Shown in pieces: positions 1 through 11,390 of a stretch of 64,000 bases of DNA. Location: the NCBI GenBank assembly GCA_012295275.1, contig CM022667.1:1-64000 (forward strand), read 5' to 3'. The DNA is from Chrysomallon squamiferum. Taxonomy: Eukaryota > Mollusca > Gastropoda > Neomphalida > Peltospiridae. Within the stretch, counting starts at the first letter, position 1; each line of letters begins with the position of its first letter. The position numbers and the translations under genes are program-made. The notes under the pieces were generated by a model. It searched no databases and had not been told where the DNA came from. It worked only from the letters and a program-made list of their open reading frames with translations.

Positions 1-90
1 TGAAACGAATATATTAATATGCATGATTAACGAACCATACTGAAATCGAATACTGTTTTCTATACACGTTATCCGGAGACTATACGATTT
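1..90 (+). promoter_or_regulatory. Conserved U3 upstream block (candidate snRNA-type promoter)
   Basis: The 90 bp before U3 copy 1 recur before every copy. They persist even before the broken copy (about 9890-9972), whose downstream sequence has decayed. The best-kept part is about 35-57 bp upstream of the RNA, around CCATACTGAAATCGAATACT (positions 36-55). That is the spacing expected for the proximal sequence element of metazoan snRNA and U3 genes. A TATGCATGATTA motif lies further upstream (about 19-30). Assignment as a PSE is inference from position and conservation. An AT-rich GTTTTTAAAAAA stretch just after the RNA (319-330) is a candidate 3' box. Confidence 0.6.
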
Positions 91-313
91 AAGATCATAC
101 TTTTAGGGATCATTTCTATAGTATGCATCGCCAAGACGTCACGTAACACTGACGAACGACCGAGACCACGAGGACGAGACACAGCCTCCTCTTCTGAGCG
201 CGAAGCGGACTGGGAGTGTCACCTTTTCGGTGACTCGCTCCTCGTCATTGATGACCGTTCCTCTCTTCCTTCAGTGGAGAGTTGGAGGAAGGGGAGGCAT
301 TCTGAGTGGTCCA
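91..313 (+). ncRNA. U3: U3 snoRNA, copy 1
   Basis: Box C/D RNA that guides early cleavages of pre-rRNA in the small-subunit processome in the nucleolus. Visible elements: the 5' end AAGATCATACTTTTA; box A GGGATCATTTCTATAGT at 106-122, which pairs with 18S rRNA; a C' region in CCACGAGGACGAG (166-178); box B CTGAGCGCGAAGC at 194-206; box C TGATGA at 249-254; and box D TCTGA at 301-305. GACCAC (164-169) pairs with GTGGTC (306-311) to close the C'/D stem. GTCACC/GGTGAC forms one hairpin, and a CT-rich/GA-rich pair before box D forms another. The length of about 223 nt matches vertebrate U3 (about 217). The exact 3' end is inferred from the terminal stem. Confidence 0.95.
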
Positions 314-1275
314 CAAACGTTTTTAAAAAACCAAAAAAACCAAAAATCAATTGTTTTTACTCACTGTTCAACGCTGGAATAAAGATGTTTGTTCACCAAG
401 AACTTGTACTGGTTAAATCATAAATATTGATATTCCTACATCTTTTTTCTTTTTTAAATTCATTTAACTGTCTGCTTATTTTATTTTATTTTGTATTATT
501 ATTAGTAGTACTGGTAGTGTTGTTGTTGTTGTTGTTGTTGTTGTTGTCGTTGTTTAATGTTAAGAATCCGAAAAATGGTAACAGATCTGTATCTCATTGT
601 CCAGTGCTTTTTCTTTAACACCAACGTCAACAAAGATGTTTACAAAGACAAGACTTTATCCTCATTAATCGTTTTTATTATAATTACCTGACATGTTTTC
701 CGGCAAATTTTAAATTATTTCCTTATTTATTTATTTGTTTGTTTCTTTGTTTTCAATTTACTATTTTCTTTCAGTGTATATATTTATAAAAATTCACGTA
801 CATACTCATATACGTAAACGGAAACACACCCACGCGCGCATACACTCAAATACACAGAGGCAGTATTTGAAAAAGTTTTAATGATAATTATTAATCCAGT
901 ATTATAGTTAGAACTTGCGAGAACCTTTGAGTAAGGAGAATGTTCTCTAGAATTACACAGACATACTAAAATATATTTTGAAGTTCAGTTCAGTCTTTAA
1001 AAATCATTTGACTCGGTCAAAAACACAAACAAAAATAATTAAATAGAAAACTCGACATTCAAGAAATGTTAGCACTCTTAAATCGATAAAATAAACAGAA
1101 TTAAACAAAAGAAGAAACTACAGTCATATTAACTACCAAAAGTATTAGAATTACTTTCACGAGTTATGGATTAATTAATAAAGACTGAAACGAATATATT
1201 AATATGCATGATTAACGAACCATACTGAAATCGAATACTGTTTTCTATACACGTTATCCGGAGACTATACGATTT

Positions 1276-1498
1276 AAGATCATACTTTTAGGGATCATTT
1301 CTATAGTATGCATCGCCAAGACGTCACGTAACACTGACGAACGACCGAGACCACGAGGACGAGACACAGCCTCCTCTTCTGAGCGCGAAGCGGACTGGGA
1401 GTGTCACCTTTTCGGTGACTCGCTCCTCGTCATTGATGACCGTTCCTCTCTTCCTTCAGTGGAGAGTTGGAGGAAGGGGAGGCATTCTGAGTGGTCCA
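1276..1498 (+). ncRNA. U3: U3 snoRNA, copy 2
   Basis: Full-length copy with boxes A, B, C', C and D at the same offsets as copy 1. The terminal stem 3' arm GTGGTC begins at 1491. The upstream promoter block is intact. The downstream spacer has an extra ATAGCAACAAAA segment that copy 1 lacks but copies 4 and 6 share, so two spacer variants alternate in the array. Confidence 0.95.
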
Positions 1499-2454
1499 CA
1501 AACGTTTTTAAAAAACCAAAAATAGCAACAAAAATCAATTGTTTTTACTCACTGTTCAACGCTGGAATAAAGATGTTTGTTCACCAAGAACTTGTACTGG
1601 TTAAATCATAAATATTGATATTCCTACATCTTTTTTCTTTTTTAAATTCATTTAACTGTCTGCTTATTTTATTTTATTTTGTATTATTATTAGTAGTACT
1701 GGTAGTGTTGTTGTTGTTGTTGTTGTTGTTGTCGTTGTTTAATGTTAAGAATCCGAAAAATGGTAACAGATCTGTATCTCATTGTCCAGTGCTTTTTCTT
1801 TAACACCAACGTCAACAAAGATGTTTACAAAGACAAGACTTTATCCTCATTAATCGTTTTTATTATAATTACCTGACATGTTTTCCGGCAAATTTTAAAT
1901 TATTTCCTTATTTATTTATTTGTTTGTTTCTTTGTTTTCAATTTACTATTTTCTTTCAGTGTATATATTTATAAAAATTCACGTACATACTCATATACGT
2001 AAACGGAAACACACCCACGCATACACTCAAATACACAGAGGCAGTATTTGAAAAAGTTTTAATGATAATTATTAATCCAGTATTATAGTTAGAACTTGCG
2101 AGAACCTTTGAGTAAGGAGAATGTTCTCTAGAATTACACAGACATACTAAAATATTTTGAAGTTCAGTTCAGTCTTTAAAAATCATTTGACTCGGTCAAA
2201 AACACAAACAAAAATAATTAAATAGAAAACTCGACATTCAAGAAATGTTAGCACTCTTAAATCGATAAAATAAACAGAATTAAACAAAAGAAGAAACTAC
2301 AGTCATATTAACTACCAAAAGTATTAGAATTACTTTCACGAGTTATGGATTAATTAATAAAGACTGAAACGAATATATTAATATGCATGATTAACGAACC
2401 ATACTGAAATCGAATACTGTTTTCTATACACGTTATCCGGAGACTATACGATTT

Positions 2455-2677
2455 AAGATCATACTTTTAGGGATCATTTCTATAGTATGCATCGCCAAGA
2501 CGTCACGTAACACTGACGAACGACCGAGACCACGAGGACGAGACACAGCCTCCTCTTCTGAGCGCGAAGCGGACTGGGAGTGTCACCTTTTCGGTGACTC
2601 GCTCCTCGTCATTGATGACCGTTCCTCTCTTCCTTCAGTGGAGAGTTGGAGGAAGGGGAGGCATTCTGAGTGGTCCA
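2455..2677 (+). ncRNA. U3: U3 snoRNA, copy 3
   Basis: Full-length copy with the box A, B, C and D sequence of copy 1. The terminal stem arm GTGGTC begins at 2670. The spacer is of the short type, without the ATAGCAAC segment. The upstream block is intact. Confidence 0.95.
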
Positions 2678-3621
2678 CAAACGTTTTTAAAAAACCAAAA
2701 ATCAATTGTTTTTACTCACTGTTCAACGCTGGAATAAAGATGTTTGTTCACCAAGAACTTGTACTGGTTAAATCATAAATATTGATATTCCTACATCTTT
2801 TTTCTTTTTTAAATTCATTTAACTGTCTGCTTATTTTATTTTATTTTGTATTATTATTAGTAGTACTGGTAGTGTTGTTGTTGTTGTTGTTGTTGTTGTC
2901 GTTGTTTAATGTTAAGAATCCGAAAAATGGTAACAGATCTGTATCTCATTGTCCAGTGCTTTTTCTTTAACACCAACGTCAACAAAGATGTTTACAAAGA
3001 CAAGACTTTATCCTCATTAATCGTTTTTATTATAATTACCTGACATGTTTTCCGGCAAATTTTAAATTATTTCCTTATTTATTTATTTCTTTGTTTCTTT
3101 GTTTTCAATTTACTATTTTCTTTCAGTGTATATATTTATAAAAATTCACGTACATACTCATATACGTAAACGGAAACACACCCACGCATACACTCAAATA
3201 CACAGAGGCAGTATTTGAAAAAGTTTTAATGATAATTATTAATCCAGTATTATAGTTAGAACTTGCGAGAACCTTTGAGTAAGGAGAATGTTCTCTAGAA
3301 TTACACAGACATACTAAAATATTTTGAAGTTCAGTTCAGTCTTTAAAAATCATTTGACTCGGTCAAAAACACAAACAAAAATAATTAAATAGAAAACTCG
3401 ACATTCAAGAAATGTTAGCACTCTTAAATCGATAAAATAAACAGAATTAAACAAAAGAAGAAACTACAGTCATATTAACTACCAAAAGTATTAGAATTAC
3501 TTTCACGAGTTATGGATTAATTAATAAAGACTGAAACGAATATATTAATATGCATGATTAACGAACCATACTGAAATCGAATACTGTTTTCTATACACGT
3601 TATCCGGAGACTATACGATTT

Positions 3622-3844
3622 AAGATCATACTTTTAGGGATCATTTCTATAGTATGCATCGCCAAGACGTCACGTAACACTGACGAACGACCGAGACCAC
3701 GAGGACGAGACACAGCCTCCTCTTCTGAGCGCGAAGCGGACTGGGAGTGTCACCTTTTCGGTGACTCGCTCCTCGTCATTGATGACCGTTCCTCTCTTCC
3801 TTCAGTGGAGAGTTGGAGGAAGGGGAGGCATTCTGAGTGGTCCA
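3622..3844 (+). ncRNA. U3: U3 snoRNA, copy 4
   Basis: Full-length copy with all U3 boxes conserved. The terminal stem arm GTGGTC begins at 3837. The spacer after it carries the ATAGCAAC segment and a longer TTG run than its neighbours. Confidence 0.95.
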
Positions 3845-4051
3845 CAAACGTTTTTAAAAAACCAAAAATAGCAACAAAAATCAATTGTTTTTACTCACTG
3901 TTCAACGCTGGAATAAAGATGTTTGTTCACCAAGAACTTGTACTGGTTAAATCATAAATATTGATATTCCTACATCTTTTTTCTTTTTTAAATTCATTTA
4001 ACTGTCTGCTTATTTTATTTTATTTTGTATTATTATTATTAGTACTGGTAG

Positions 4052-4084
<33 letters not shown>

Positions 4085-4812
4085 CGTTGTTTAATGTTAA
4101 GAATCCGAAAAATGGTAACAGATCTGTATCTCATTGTCCAGTGCTTTTTCTTTAACACCAACGTCAACAAAGATGTTTACAAAGACAAGACTTTATCCTC
4201 ATTAATCGTTTTTATTATAATTACCTGACATGTTTTCCGGCAAATTTTAAATTATTTCCTTATTTATTTATTTGTTTGTTTCTTTGTTTTCAATTTACTA
4301 TTTTCTTTCAGTGTATATATTTATAAAAATTCACGTACATACTCATATACGTAAACGGAAACACACCCACGCGCGCATACACTCAAATACACAGAGGCAG
4401 TATTTGAAAAAGTTTTAATGATAATTATTAATCCAGTATTATAGTTAGAACTTGCGAGAACCTTTGAGTAAGGAGAATGTTCTCTAGAATTACACAGACA
4501 TACTAAAATATTTTGAAGTTCAGTTCAGTCTTTAAAAATCATTTGACTCGGTCAAAAACACAAACAAAAAAATAATTAAATAGAAAACTCGACATTCAAG
4601 AAATGTTAGCACTCTTAAATCGATAAAATAAACAGAATTAAACAAAAGAAGAAACTACAGTCATATTAACTACCAAAAGTATTAGAATTACTTTCACGAG
4701 TTATGGATTAATTAATAAAGACTGAAACGAATATATTAATATGCATGATTAACGAACCATACTGAAATCGAATACTGTTTTCTATACACGTTATCCGGAG
4801 ACTATACGATTT

Positions 4813-5036
4813 AAGATCATACTTTTTAGGGATCATTTCTATAGTATGCATCGCCAAGACGTCACGTAACACTGACGAACGACCGAGACCACGAGGACGA
4901 GACACAGCCTCCTCTTCTGAGCGCGAAGCGGACTGGGAGTGTCACCTTTTCGGTGACTCGCTCCTCGTCATTGATGACCGTTCCTCTCTTCCTTCAGTGG
5001 AGAGTTGGAGGAAGGGGAGGCATTCTGAGTGGTCCA
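4813..5036 (+). ncRNA. U3: U3 snoRNA, copy 5 (one extra T near the 5' end)
   Basis: Full-length copy of 224 nt. A single extra T lengthens the T run before box A (ACTTTTTAGGG instead of ACTTTTAGGG). The change is in the 5' single-stranded region, and box A and all later boxes are unchanged. The terminal stem arm begins at 5029. Confidence 0.93.
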
Positions 5037-5987
5037 CAAACGTTTTTAAAAAACCAAAAATCAATTGTTTTTACTCACTGTTCAACGCTGGAATAAAGAT
5101 GTTTGTTCACCAAGAACTTGTACTGGTTAAATCATAAATATTGATATTCCTACATCTTTTTTCTTTTTTAAATTCATTTAACTGTCTGCTTATTTTATTT
5201 TATTTTGTATTATTATTATTAGTAGTACTGGTAGTGTTGTTGTTGTTGTTGTTGTTGTTGTCGTTGTTTAATGTTAAGAATCCGAAAAATGGTAACAGAT
5301 CTGTATCTCATTGTCCAGTGCTTTTTCTTTAACACCAACGTCAACAAAGATGTTTACAAAGACAAGACTTTATCCTCATTAATCGTTTTTATTATAATTA
5401 CCTGACATGTTTTCCGGCAAATTTTAAATTATTTCCTTATTTATTTATTTCTTTGTTTCTTTGTTTTCAATTTACTATTTTCTTTCAGTGTATATATTTA
5501 TAAAAATTCACGTACATACTCATATACGTAAACGGAAACACACCCACGCGCGCATACACTCAAATACACAGAGGCAGTATTTGAAAAAGTTTTAATGATA
5601 ATTATTAATCCAGTATTATAGTTAGAACTTGCGAGAACCTTTGAGTAAGGAGAATGTTCTCTAGAATTACACAGACATACTAAAATATTTTGAAGTTCAG
5701 TTCAGTCTTTAAAAATCATTTGACTCGGTCAAAAACACAAACAAAAATAATTAAATAGAAAACTCGACATTCAAGAAATGTTAGCACTCTTAAATCGATA
5801 AAATAAACAGAATTAAACAAAAGAAGAAACTACAGTCATATTAACTACCAAAAGTATTAGAATTACTTTCACGAGTTATGGATTAATTAATAAAGACTGA
5901 AACGAATATATTAATATGCATGATTAACGAACCATACTGAAATCGAATACTGTTTTCTATACACGTTATCCGGAGACTATACGATTT

Positions 5988-6210
5988 AAGATCATACTTT
6001 TAGGGATCATTTCTATAGTATGCATCGCCAAGACGTCACGTAACACTGACGAACGACCGAGACCACGAGGACGAGACACAGCCTCCTCTTCTGAGCGCGA
6101 AGCGGACTGGGAGTGTCACCTTTTCGGTGACTCGCTCCTCGTCATTGATGACCGTTCCTCTCTTCCTTCAGTGGAGAGTTGGAGGAAGGGGAGGCATTCT
6201 GAGTGGTCCA
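5988..6210 (+). ncRNA. U3: U3 snoRNA, copy 6
   Basis: Full-length copy with all boxes conserved. The terminal stem arm GTGGTC begins at 6203. The spacer downstream lacks about 11 bp around the ACATGTTTTCCGGC segment present in copies 1-5 and begins to show substitutions shared with copies 7-10. Confidence 0.95.
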
Positions 6211-7158
6211 CAAACGTTTTTAAAAAACCAAAAATAGCAACAAAAATCAATTGTTTTTACTCACTGTTCAACGCTGGAATAAAGATGTTTGTTCACCAAG
6301 AACTTGTACTGGTTAAATCATAAATATTGATATTCCTACATCTTTTTTCTTTTTTAAATTCATTTAACTGTCTGCTTATTTTATTTTATTTTGTATTATT
6401 ATTAGTAGTACTGGTAGTGTTGTTGTTGTTGTTGTTGTTGTTGTCGTTGTTTAATGTTAAGAATCCGAAAAATGGTAACAGATCTGTATCTCATTGTCCA
6501 GTGCTTTTTCTTTAACACCAACGTCAACAAAGATGTTTACAAAGACAAGACTTTATCCTCATTAATCGTTTTTATTATAATTACCTGACATATTTTAAAT
6601 TATTTCCTTATTTATTTATTTCTTTGTTTCTTTGTTTTCAATTTACTATTTTCTTTCAGTGTATATATTTATAAAAATTCACGTACATACTCATATACGT
6701 AAACGGAAACACACCCACGCGCGCATACACTCAAATACACAGAGGCAGTATTTGAAAAAGTTTTAATGATAATTATTAATCCAGTATTATAGTTAGAACT
6801 TGCGAGAACCTTTGAGTAAGGAGAATGTTCTCTAGAATTACACAGACATACTAAAATATTTTGAAGTTCAGTTCAGTCTTTAAAAATCATTTGACTCGGT
6901 CAAAAACACCAACAAAAAGAATTAAATAGAAAACTCGACATTCAAGAAAAGTTAGCACTCTTAAATCGATAAAATAAATAGAATGAAACAAAAGAAGAAA
7001 CTACAGTCATCTTAACTACCAAAAGTATTAGAATTATTTTTACGAGTTATGGATTAATTAATAAAGACTGAAACGAATATATTAATATGCATGATTAACG
7101 AACCATACTGAAATCGAATACTGTTTTCTATACACATTATCCGGAAACTATACAATTT

Positions 7159-7381
7159 AAGATCATACTTTTAGGGATCATTTCTATAGTATGCATCGCC
7201 AAGACGTCACGTAACACTGACGAACGACCGAGACCACGAGGACGAGACACAGCCTCCTCTTCTGAGCGCGAAGCGGACTGGGAGTGTCACCTTTTCGGTG
7301 ACTCGCTCCTCGTCATTGATGACCGTTCCTCTCTTCCTTCAGTGGAGAGTTGGAGGAAGGGGAGGCATTCTGAGTGGTCCA
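7159..7381 (+). ncRNA. U3: U3 snoRNA, copy 7
   Basis: Full-length RNA with unchanged boxes. The terminal stem arm begins at 7374. The promoter block has three substitutions close to the start (for example ACACATTATCCGGAAACTA). Downstream, the spacer is replaced by a diverged version with a long (ATT)n run and a piece resembling the LINE tail at 8.8-9.1 kb. Confidence 0.94.
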
Positions 7382-7695
7382 CAAACGTTTTTAAAAACCA
7401 AAAATAGTAAAAATATTAATGATATTTACTTGCCCTTTAACGCCAGAAGCATTATTAATTATTCTTATTCTTGATGTTAGTAATTTTCATGAGTTCTGTG
7501 ATCCTACTTGGCCTGTACACTTCCAGCATGTCCTTGGTGTTCTCAAAGAAATAACAAAGATGTTTATTCAGTAAGATGTTAAATTATCAACAGTCGTAAA
7601 TACCGATATTCGTGGAACAGTATTTAATATTGTGTTATTTTAAAAATAATTAATTTATTCATTAATTTATTCATTAATTAATTCAGTTCATTCGG

Positions 7696-7696
7696 C

Positions 7697-7747
<51 letters not shown>

Positions 7748-7750
7748 CAG

Positions 7751-7786
<36 letters not shown>

Positions 7787-7790
7787 ATGT
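7696..7790. repeat. (ATT)n followed by (GTT)n microsatellite in spacer of U3 unit 7
   Basis: An uninterrupted ATT run passes into a GTT run. The longer ATT run at 10377-10446 in the unit 9 spacer is organised the same way. Units 1-6 keep only a short ATT run before the TTG run. Confidence 0.9.
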
Positions 7791-8490
7791 TAAGAATCCG
7801 AAAAATGGTAACAGATCTGTATCTGATTGTCCAGTGCTTATTATTAAATACCAACGTCAACAAAGATGTTTACAAAGTTAAGACTTTATCCTCATTAATC
7901 GTTTTTATTATAAGTACCTGACATGTCTTTGGGGAAATTTTGAATTATTTATTTATTTGTTTGTTTATTTTTTAATTTACTATTTTCTTTCAGTGTGTAT
8001 ATCTATACAAATGTACATAAACACGTACATACTCATATACGTAAACATAGATACACACACGCTCAAATACACGGAGGCAGTATTTTAAAACGTTTTGATG
8101 TTAATTATTAATCCAGTATTATTGTTAGAACTTGCGAGAACCTTCGAGTAAGGAGAATGTTCTCTAGAATTACACAGACATACTAAAATATTTTGAAGTT
8201 CAGTTCAGTCTTTAAAAATCATTTGACTCGGTCAAAAACACCAACAAAAAGAATTAAATAGAAAACTCGACATTCAAGAAAAGTTAGCACTCTTAAATCG
8301 ATAAAATAAACAGAATTAAACAAAAGAAGAAACTACAGTCATATTAACTACCAAAAGTATTAGAATTACTTTCACGAGTTATGGATTAATTAATAAAGAC
8401 TGAAACGAATATATTAATATGCATGATTAACGAACCATACTGAAATCGAATACTGTTTTCTATACACGTTATCCGGAGACTATACGATTT

Positions 8491-8713
8491 AAGATCATAC
8501 TTTTAGGGATCATTTCTATAGTATGCATCGCCAAGACGTCACGTAACACTGACGAACGACCGAGACCACGAAGATGAGACACAGCCTCCTCTTCTGAGCG
8601 CGAAGCGGACTGGGAGTGTCACCTTTTCGGTGACTCGCTCCTCGTCATTGATGACCGTTCCTCTCTTCCTTCAGTGGAGAGTTGGAGGAAGGGGAGGCAT
8701 TCTGAGTGGTCCA
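8491..8713 (+). ncRNA. U3: U3 snoRNA, copy 8 (C' box variant)
   Basis: Full-length RNA. It differs from copies 1-7 in the C' region, which reads CCACGAAGATGAG instead of CCACGAGGACGAG; the same variant is in copy 10. The C'/D stem arms GACCAC and GTGGTC are intact. The upstream block is intact, and the spacer that follows contains a LINE-like relic. Confidence 0.93.
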
Positions 8714-8777
8714 CAAACGTTTTTTAAAATCCAAAAATATTAATGATATTTACTTGCCCTTTAACGCCAGAAGCATT

Positions 8778-9110
8778 ATTATTCTACCACATTTATATAG
8801 CAACCAAAAGGCGCTTTACGGTGTAAAATGATAATCTAAAATATGAGAAGATATAAAAATATTCAAAGGTGTTTAAAATAGTTAATAGACTAGCTTGAAC
8901 GTTTTAAATTTTTTTTTTTTTATATAAAACAAAACTATATATTAACAAAGTGAATTGAAAAGGAAAAACTATTTAGCAATGTTTTGAATGCAGCTGTTGT
9001 TTCAGCCTCCGTGATGTTAGTTGGAATTTAGTTCCACAAACTCTGTGCAGCATAACTGAAACATCTCTGGCTGTATGTAGTTCTTCTTATTCTTGATGTT
9101 GCTAATTTTA
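8778..9110 (-). mobile_element. LINE 3' end relic (CR1/L2-like) inside the U3 array
   Basis: On the minus strand one frame reads RCFSYAAQSLWN, a stop, then IPTNITEAETTAAFKTLLNS. This resembles the C-terminal tail of non-LTR retrotransposon reverse transcriptases (consensus FS.AAP.LWNSLP...FK..L). It is followed by a GTAAAGCGCC and TATATAAAT segment next to ATTATT repeats, typical of CR1/L2-like 3' ends. A stop codon inside the conserved motif and the missing upstream ORF show it is a dead fragment. A shorter, more diverged relative lies at about 10030-10230. Clade assignment is from motif recall only. Confidence 0.65.
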
Positions 9111-9478
9111 TGAGTTCTGAGTTCGTAGAGTCCAGCATCTACACTTCTGGCATATTCGTGATATACTCAAAGAAATAACAAGGATGTTTGTTTATTCAGT
9201 TAGATGTTAAATTATCACTAGTCCTAAATACTGATATTCGTGGAACTGTATTTTATTTTATTTTATTTTTGAAATAATTCATTCATTCATTCATTTTCTT
9301 TGTTGTTGTTGTTGTCGGTTAAGAACACGAAAAATGGTCACAGTTCTGTATCTGATTGACTACTGCTGATTGTTTAACGCCAGCATCAGCGAAGATGTTT
9401 ATAAAAACAACACTTTATCATCGTTAATCGTTTTCGTTCTAATTACGTGACATGATTTCTGGAAAATTTTAAAATATT

Positions 9479-9513
<35 letters not shown>

Positions 9514-9972
9514 TTTTACATTTTCAATTGTTTACTTCAGTATATATTTTCATGGAACTATTGAGATTCGTGAACACACAAACACACATATAAACAAATA
9601 CACGGTACTTCAAAACGTTCTAATAATAATTTTTAGAAACACACGAATATAACAAAAGAAAACAAACAAAAAAATTAATTATCAGTTCAGTCTGTAAAAT
9701 TCGTTTGACTCGGTCAAATACCTAAAATATATAATTAAATAAAGATCTCGATATCCATGAAAAGTTAGCTTTGTTCAGTCGACAAAATCAATTATATTAA
9801 ATAAAAGAACAAATAACAGTAATATTAACTATATGATGTATTAGAATTAGTTTTACGAATTTTGGATTAATTAACAAAGAATGAAACGAATATATTAATA
9901 TGCATGATCAACGTACCATACTGAAACCGAATACTGTTTCATATATGCTCTATCCCGGAACCTGTACAATTT

Positions 9973-10028
9973 AAGATTATAATTTTAGGGATCATTTCTA
10001 TAGTATGCATCGCCAAGACGTCACGTAA
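9973..10028 (+). pseudogene. U3: U3 snoRNA 5' fragment (copy 9, truncated)
   Basis: Only the first 56 nt or so of U3 remain (AAGATTATAATTTTAGGG, box A, then GCATCGCCAAGACGTCACG). After that the sequence switches to AT-rich DNA resembling the LINE relic at 8.8-9.1 kb. Boxes B, C, C' and D are gone. The upstream promoter block is still recognisable, with substitutions. It cannot make a box C/D RNA. Confidence 0.9.
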
Positions 10029-10029
10029 A

Positions 10030-10230
10030 AAAATTTAAAAAGTGAAACAATACTATATATTAACAAAGTGGACTGAAAAGAAAAAAAACTATTTAGCAAT
10101 GTTTTGAATGTAGCTTTTGTTTCAGTCTCATCATGTTACTTGGGAGTGTGTAGTTCTTATTCTTGATGTTACTAATCATCATGAGTTCTGTGATCGTAGA
10201 GTACTACTTGGCCTGTACACTTCCAGTATG
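10030..10230 (-). mobile_element. Second LINE-like fragment at the U3 copy 9 breakpoint
   Basis: Shares long stretches with 8.9-9.2 kb, for example CAATGTTTTGAATG, TATATATTAACAAAGTG and TTCTTATTCTTGATGTTAC. It begins exactly where U3 copy 9 stops. It is shorter than the 8.8 kb relic and has lost most of the reverse transcriptase tail. Confidence 0.5.
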
Positions 10231-10374
10231 TCCTTGATGTACTCAAAGAAATAACAAAGATGTTTATTCAGTAAGATGTAAAATTATCAATAGTCGTAAA
10301 TACCGATATTCGTGGAACTGTATTTAATATTATGTTATTTTTAAAATAATCAATTTATTCATTCAATTCATTCG

Positions 10375-10446
<72 letters not shown>

Positions 10447-11040
10447 GTGTTGTTGTTGTTGTTTTTGTTGTTTAATGTTAAGAATCCGAAAAATGGTAAC
10501 AGATCTCTATCTGATAGTCCAGTGCTTAATATTTAATACAAACATCAACAAAGATGTTTACAAAGACAAGGCTTTATCCTCTTTAATCGTTTTTATTATT
10601 ATTACGTGACGTTTTTCCGGGAAATTTTAAATTATTTATTTGTTTGTTTGTTTATTATTAATCCAGTATTATTGTTAGAACTTGCGAGAACCTTCGAGTA
10701 AGGAGAATGTTCTCTAGAATTACACAGACATACTAAAATATTTTGAAGTTCAGTTCAGTCTTTAAAAATCATTTGACTCGGTCAAAAACACAAACAAAAA
10801 GAATTAAATAGAAAACTCGACATTCAAGAAAAGTTAGCACTCTTAAATCGATAAAATAAATAGAATTAAACAAAAGAAGAAACTACAGTCATATTAACTA
10901 CCAAAAGTATTAGAATTACTTTTACGAGTTATGGATTAATTAATAAAGACTGAAACGAATATATTAGTATGCATGATTAACGAACCATACTGAAATCGAA
11001 TACTGTTTTCTATACACATTATCCGAAAACTATACAATTT

Positions 11041-11263
11041 AAGATCATACTTTTAGGGATCATTTCTATAGTATGCATCGCCAAGACGTCACGTAACACT
11101 GACGAACGACCGAGACCACGAAGATGAGACACAGCCTCCTCTTCTGAGCGCGAAGCGGACTGGGAGTGTCACCTTTTCGGTGACTCGCTCCTCGTCATTG
11201 ATGACCGTTCCTCTCTTCCTTCAGTGGAGAGTTGGAGGAAGGGGAGGCATTCTGAGTGGTCCA
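11041..11263 (+). ncRNA. U3: U3 snoRNA, copy 10 (last full copy)
   Basis: Full-length RNA with intact boxes A, B, C and D and the terminal stem (arm at 11256). It shares the CCACGAAGATGAG C' variant with copy 8. Its promoter block has several substitutions (ATTAGTATGCATG, ACACATTATCCGAAAAC), so its expression is less certain than for copies 1-6. Confidence 0.92.
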
Positions 11264-11390
11264 CAAACATTTTTTAAAACCAAAAATAGTAACAAATGTT
11301 AATTGTGTTTACTCACTATTTAACGCCAGAAATAATACAGATTTTTTCATCATGAACTTGTACTGGTTAAGTCATAAATTCTGATATTCT

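Noticed and set aside
427-618. Recurrent 62-64 residue Leu-rich frames (also at 1615, 2782, 3961, 5141, 6327)
   Set aside because: They are the U3 spacer read through its (TTG)n run; length varies with the repeat and there is no sign of selection on the protein.
4708-4905. 65-codon minus-strand frame
   Set aside because: It lies over U3 copy 5 and its promoter and exists only because of the extra T there.
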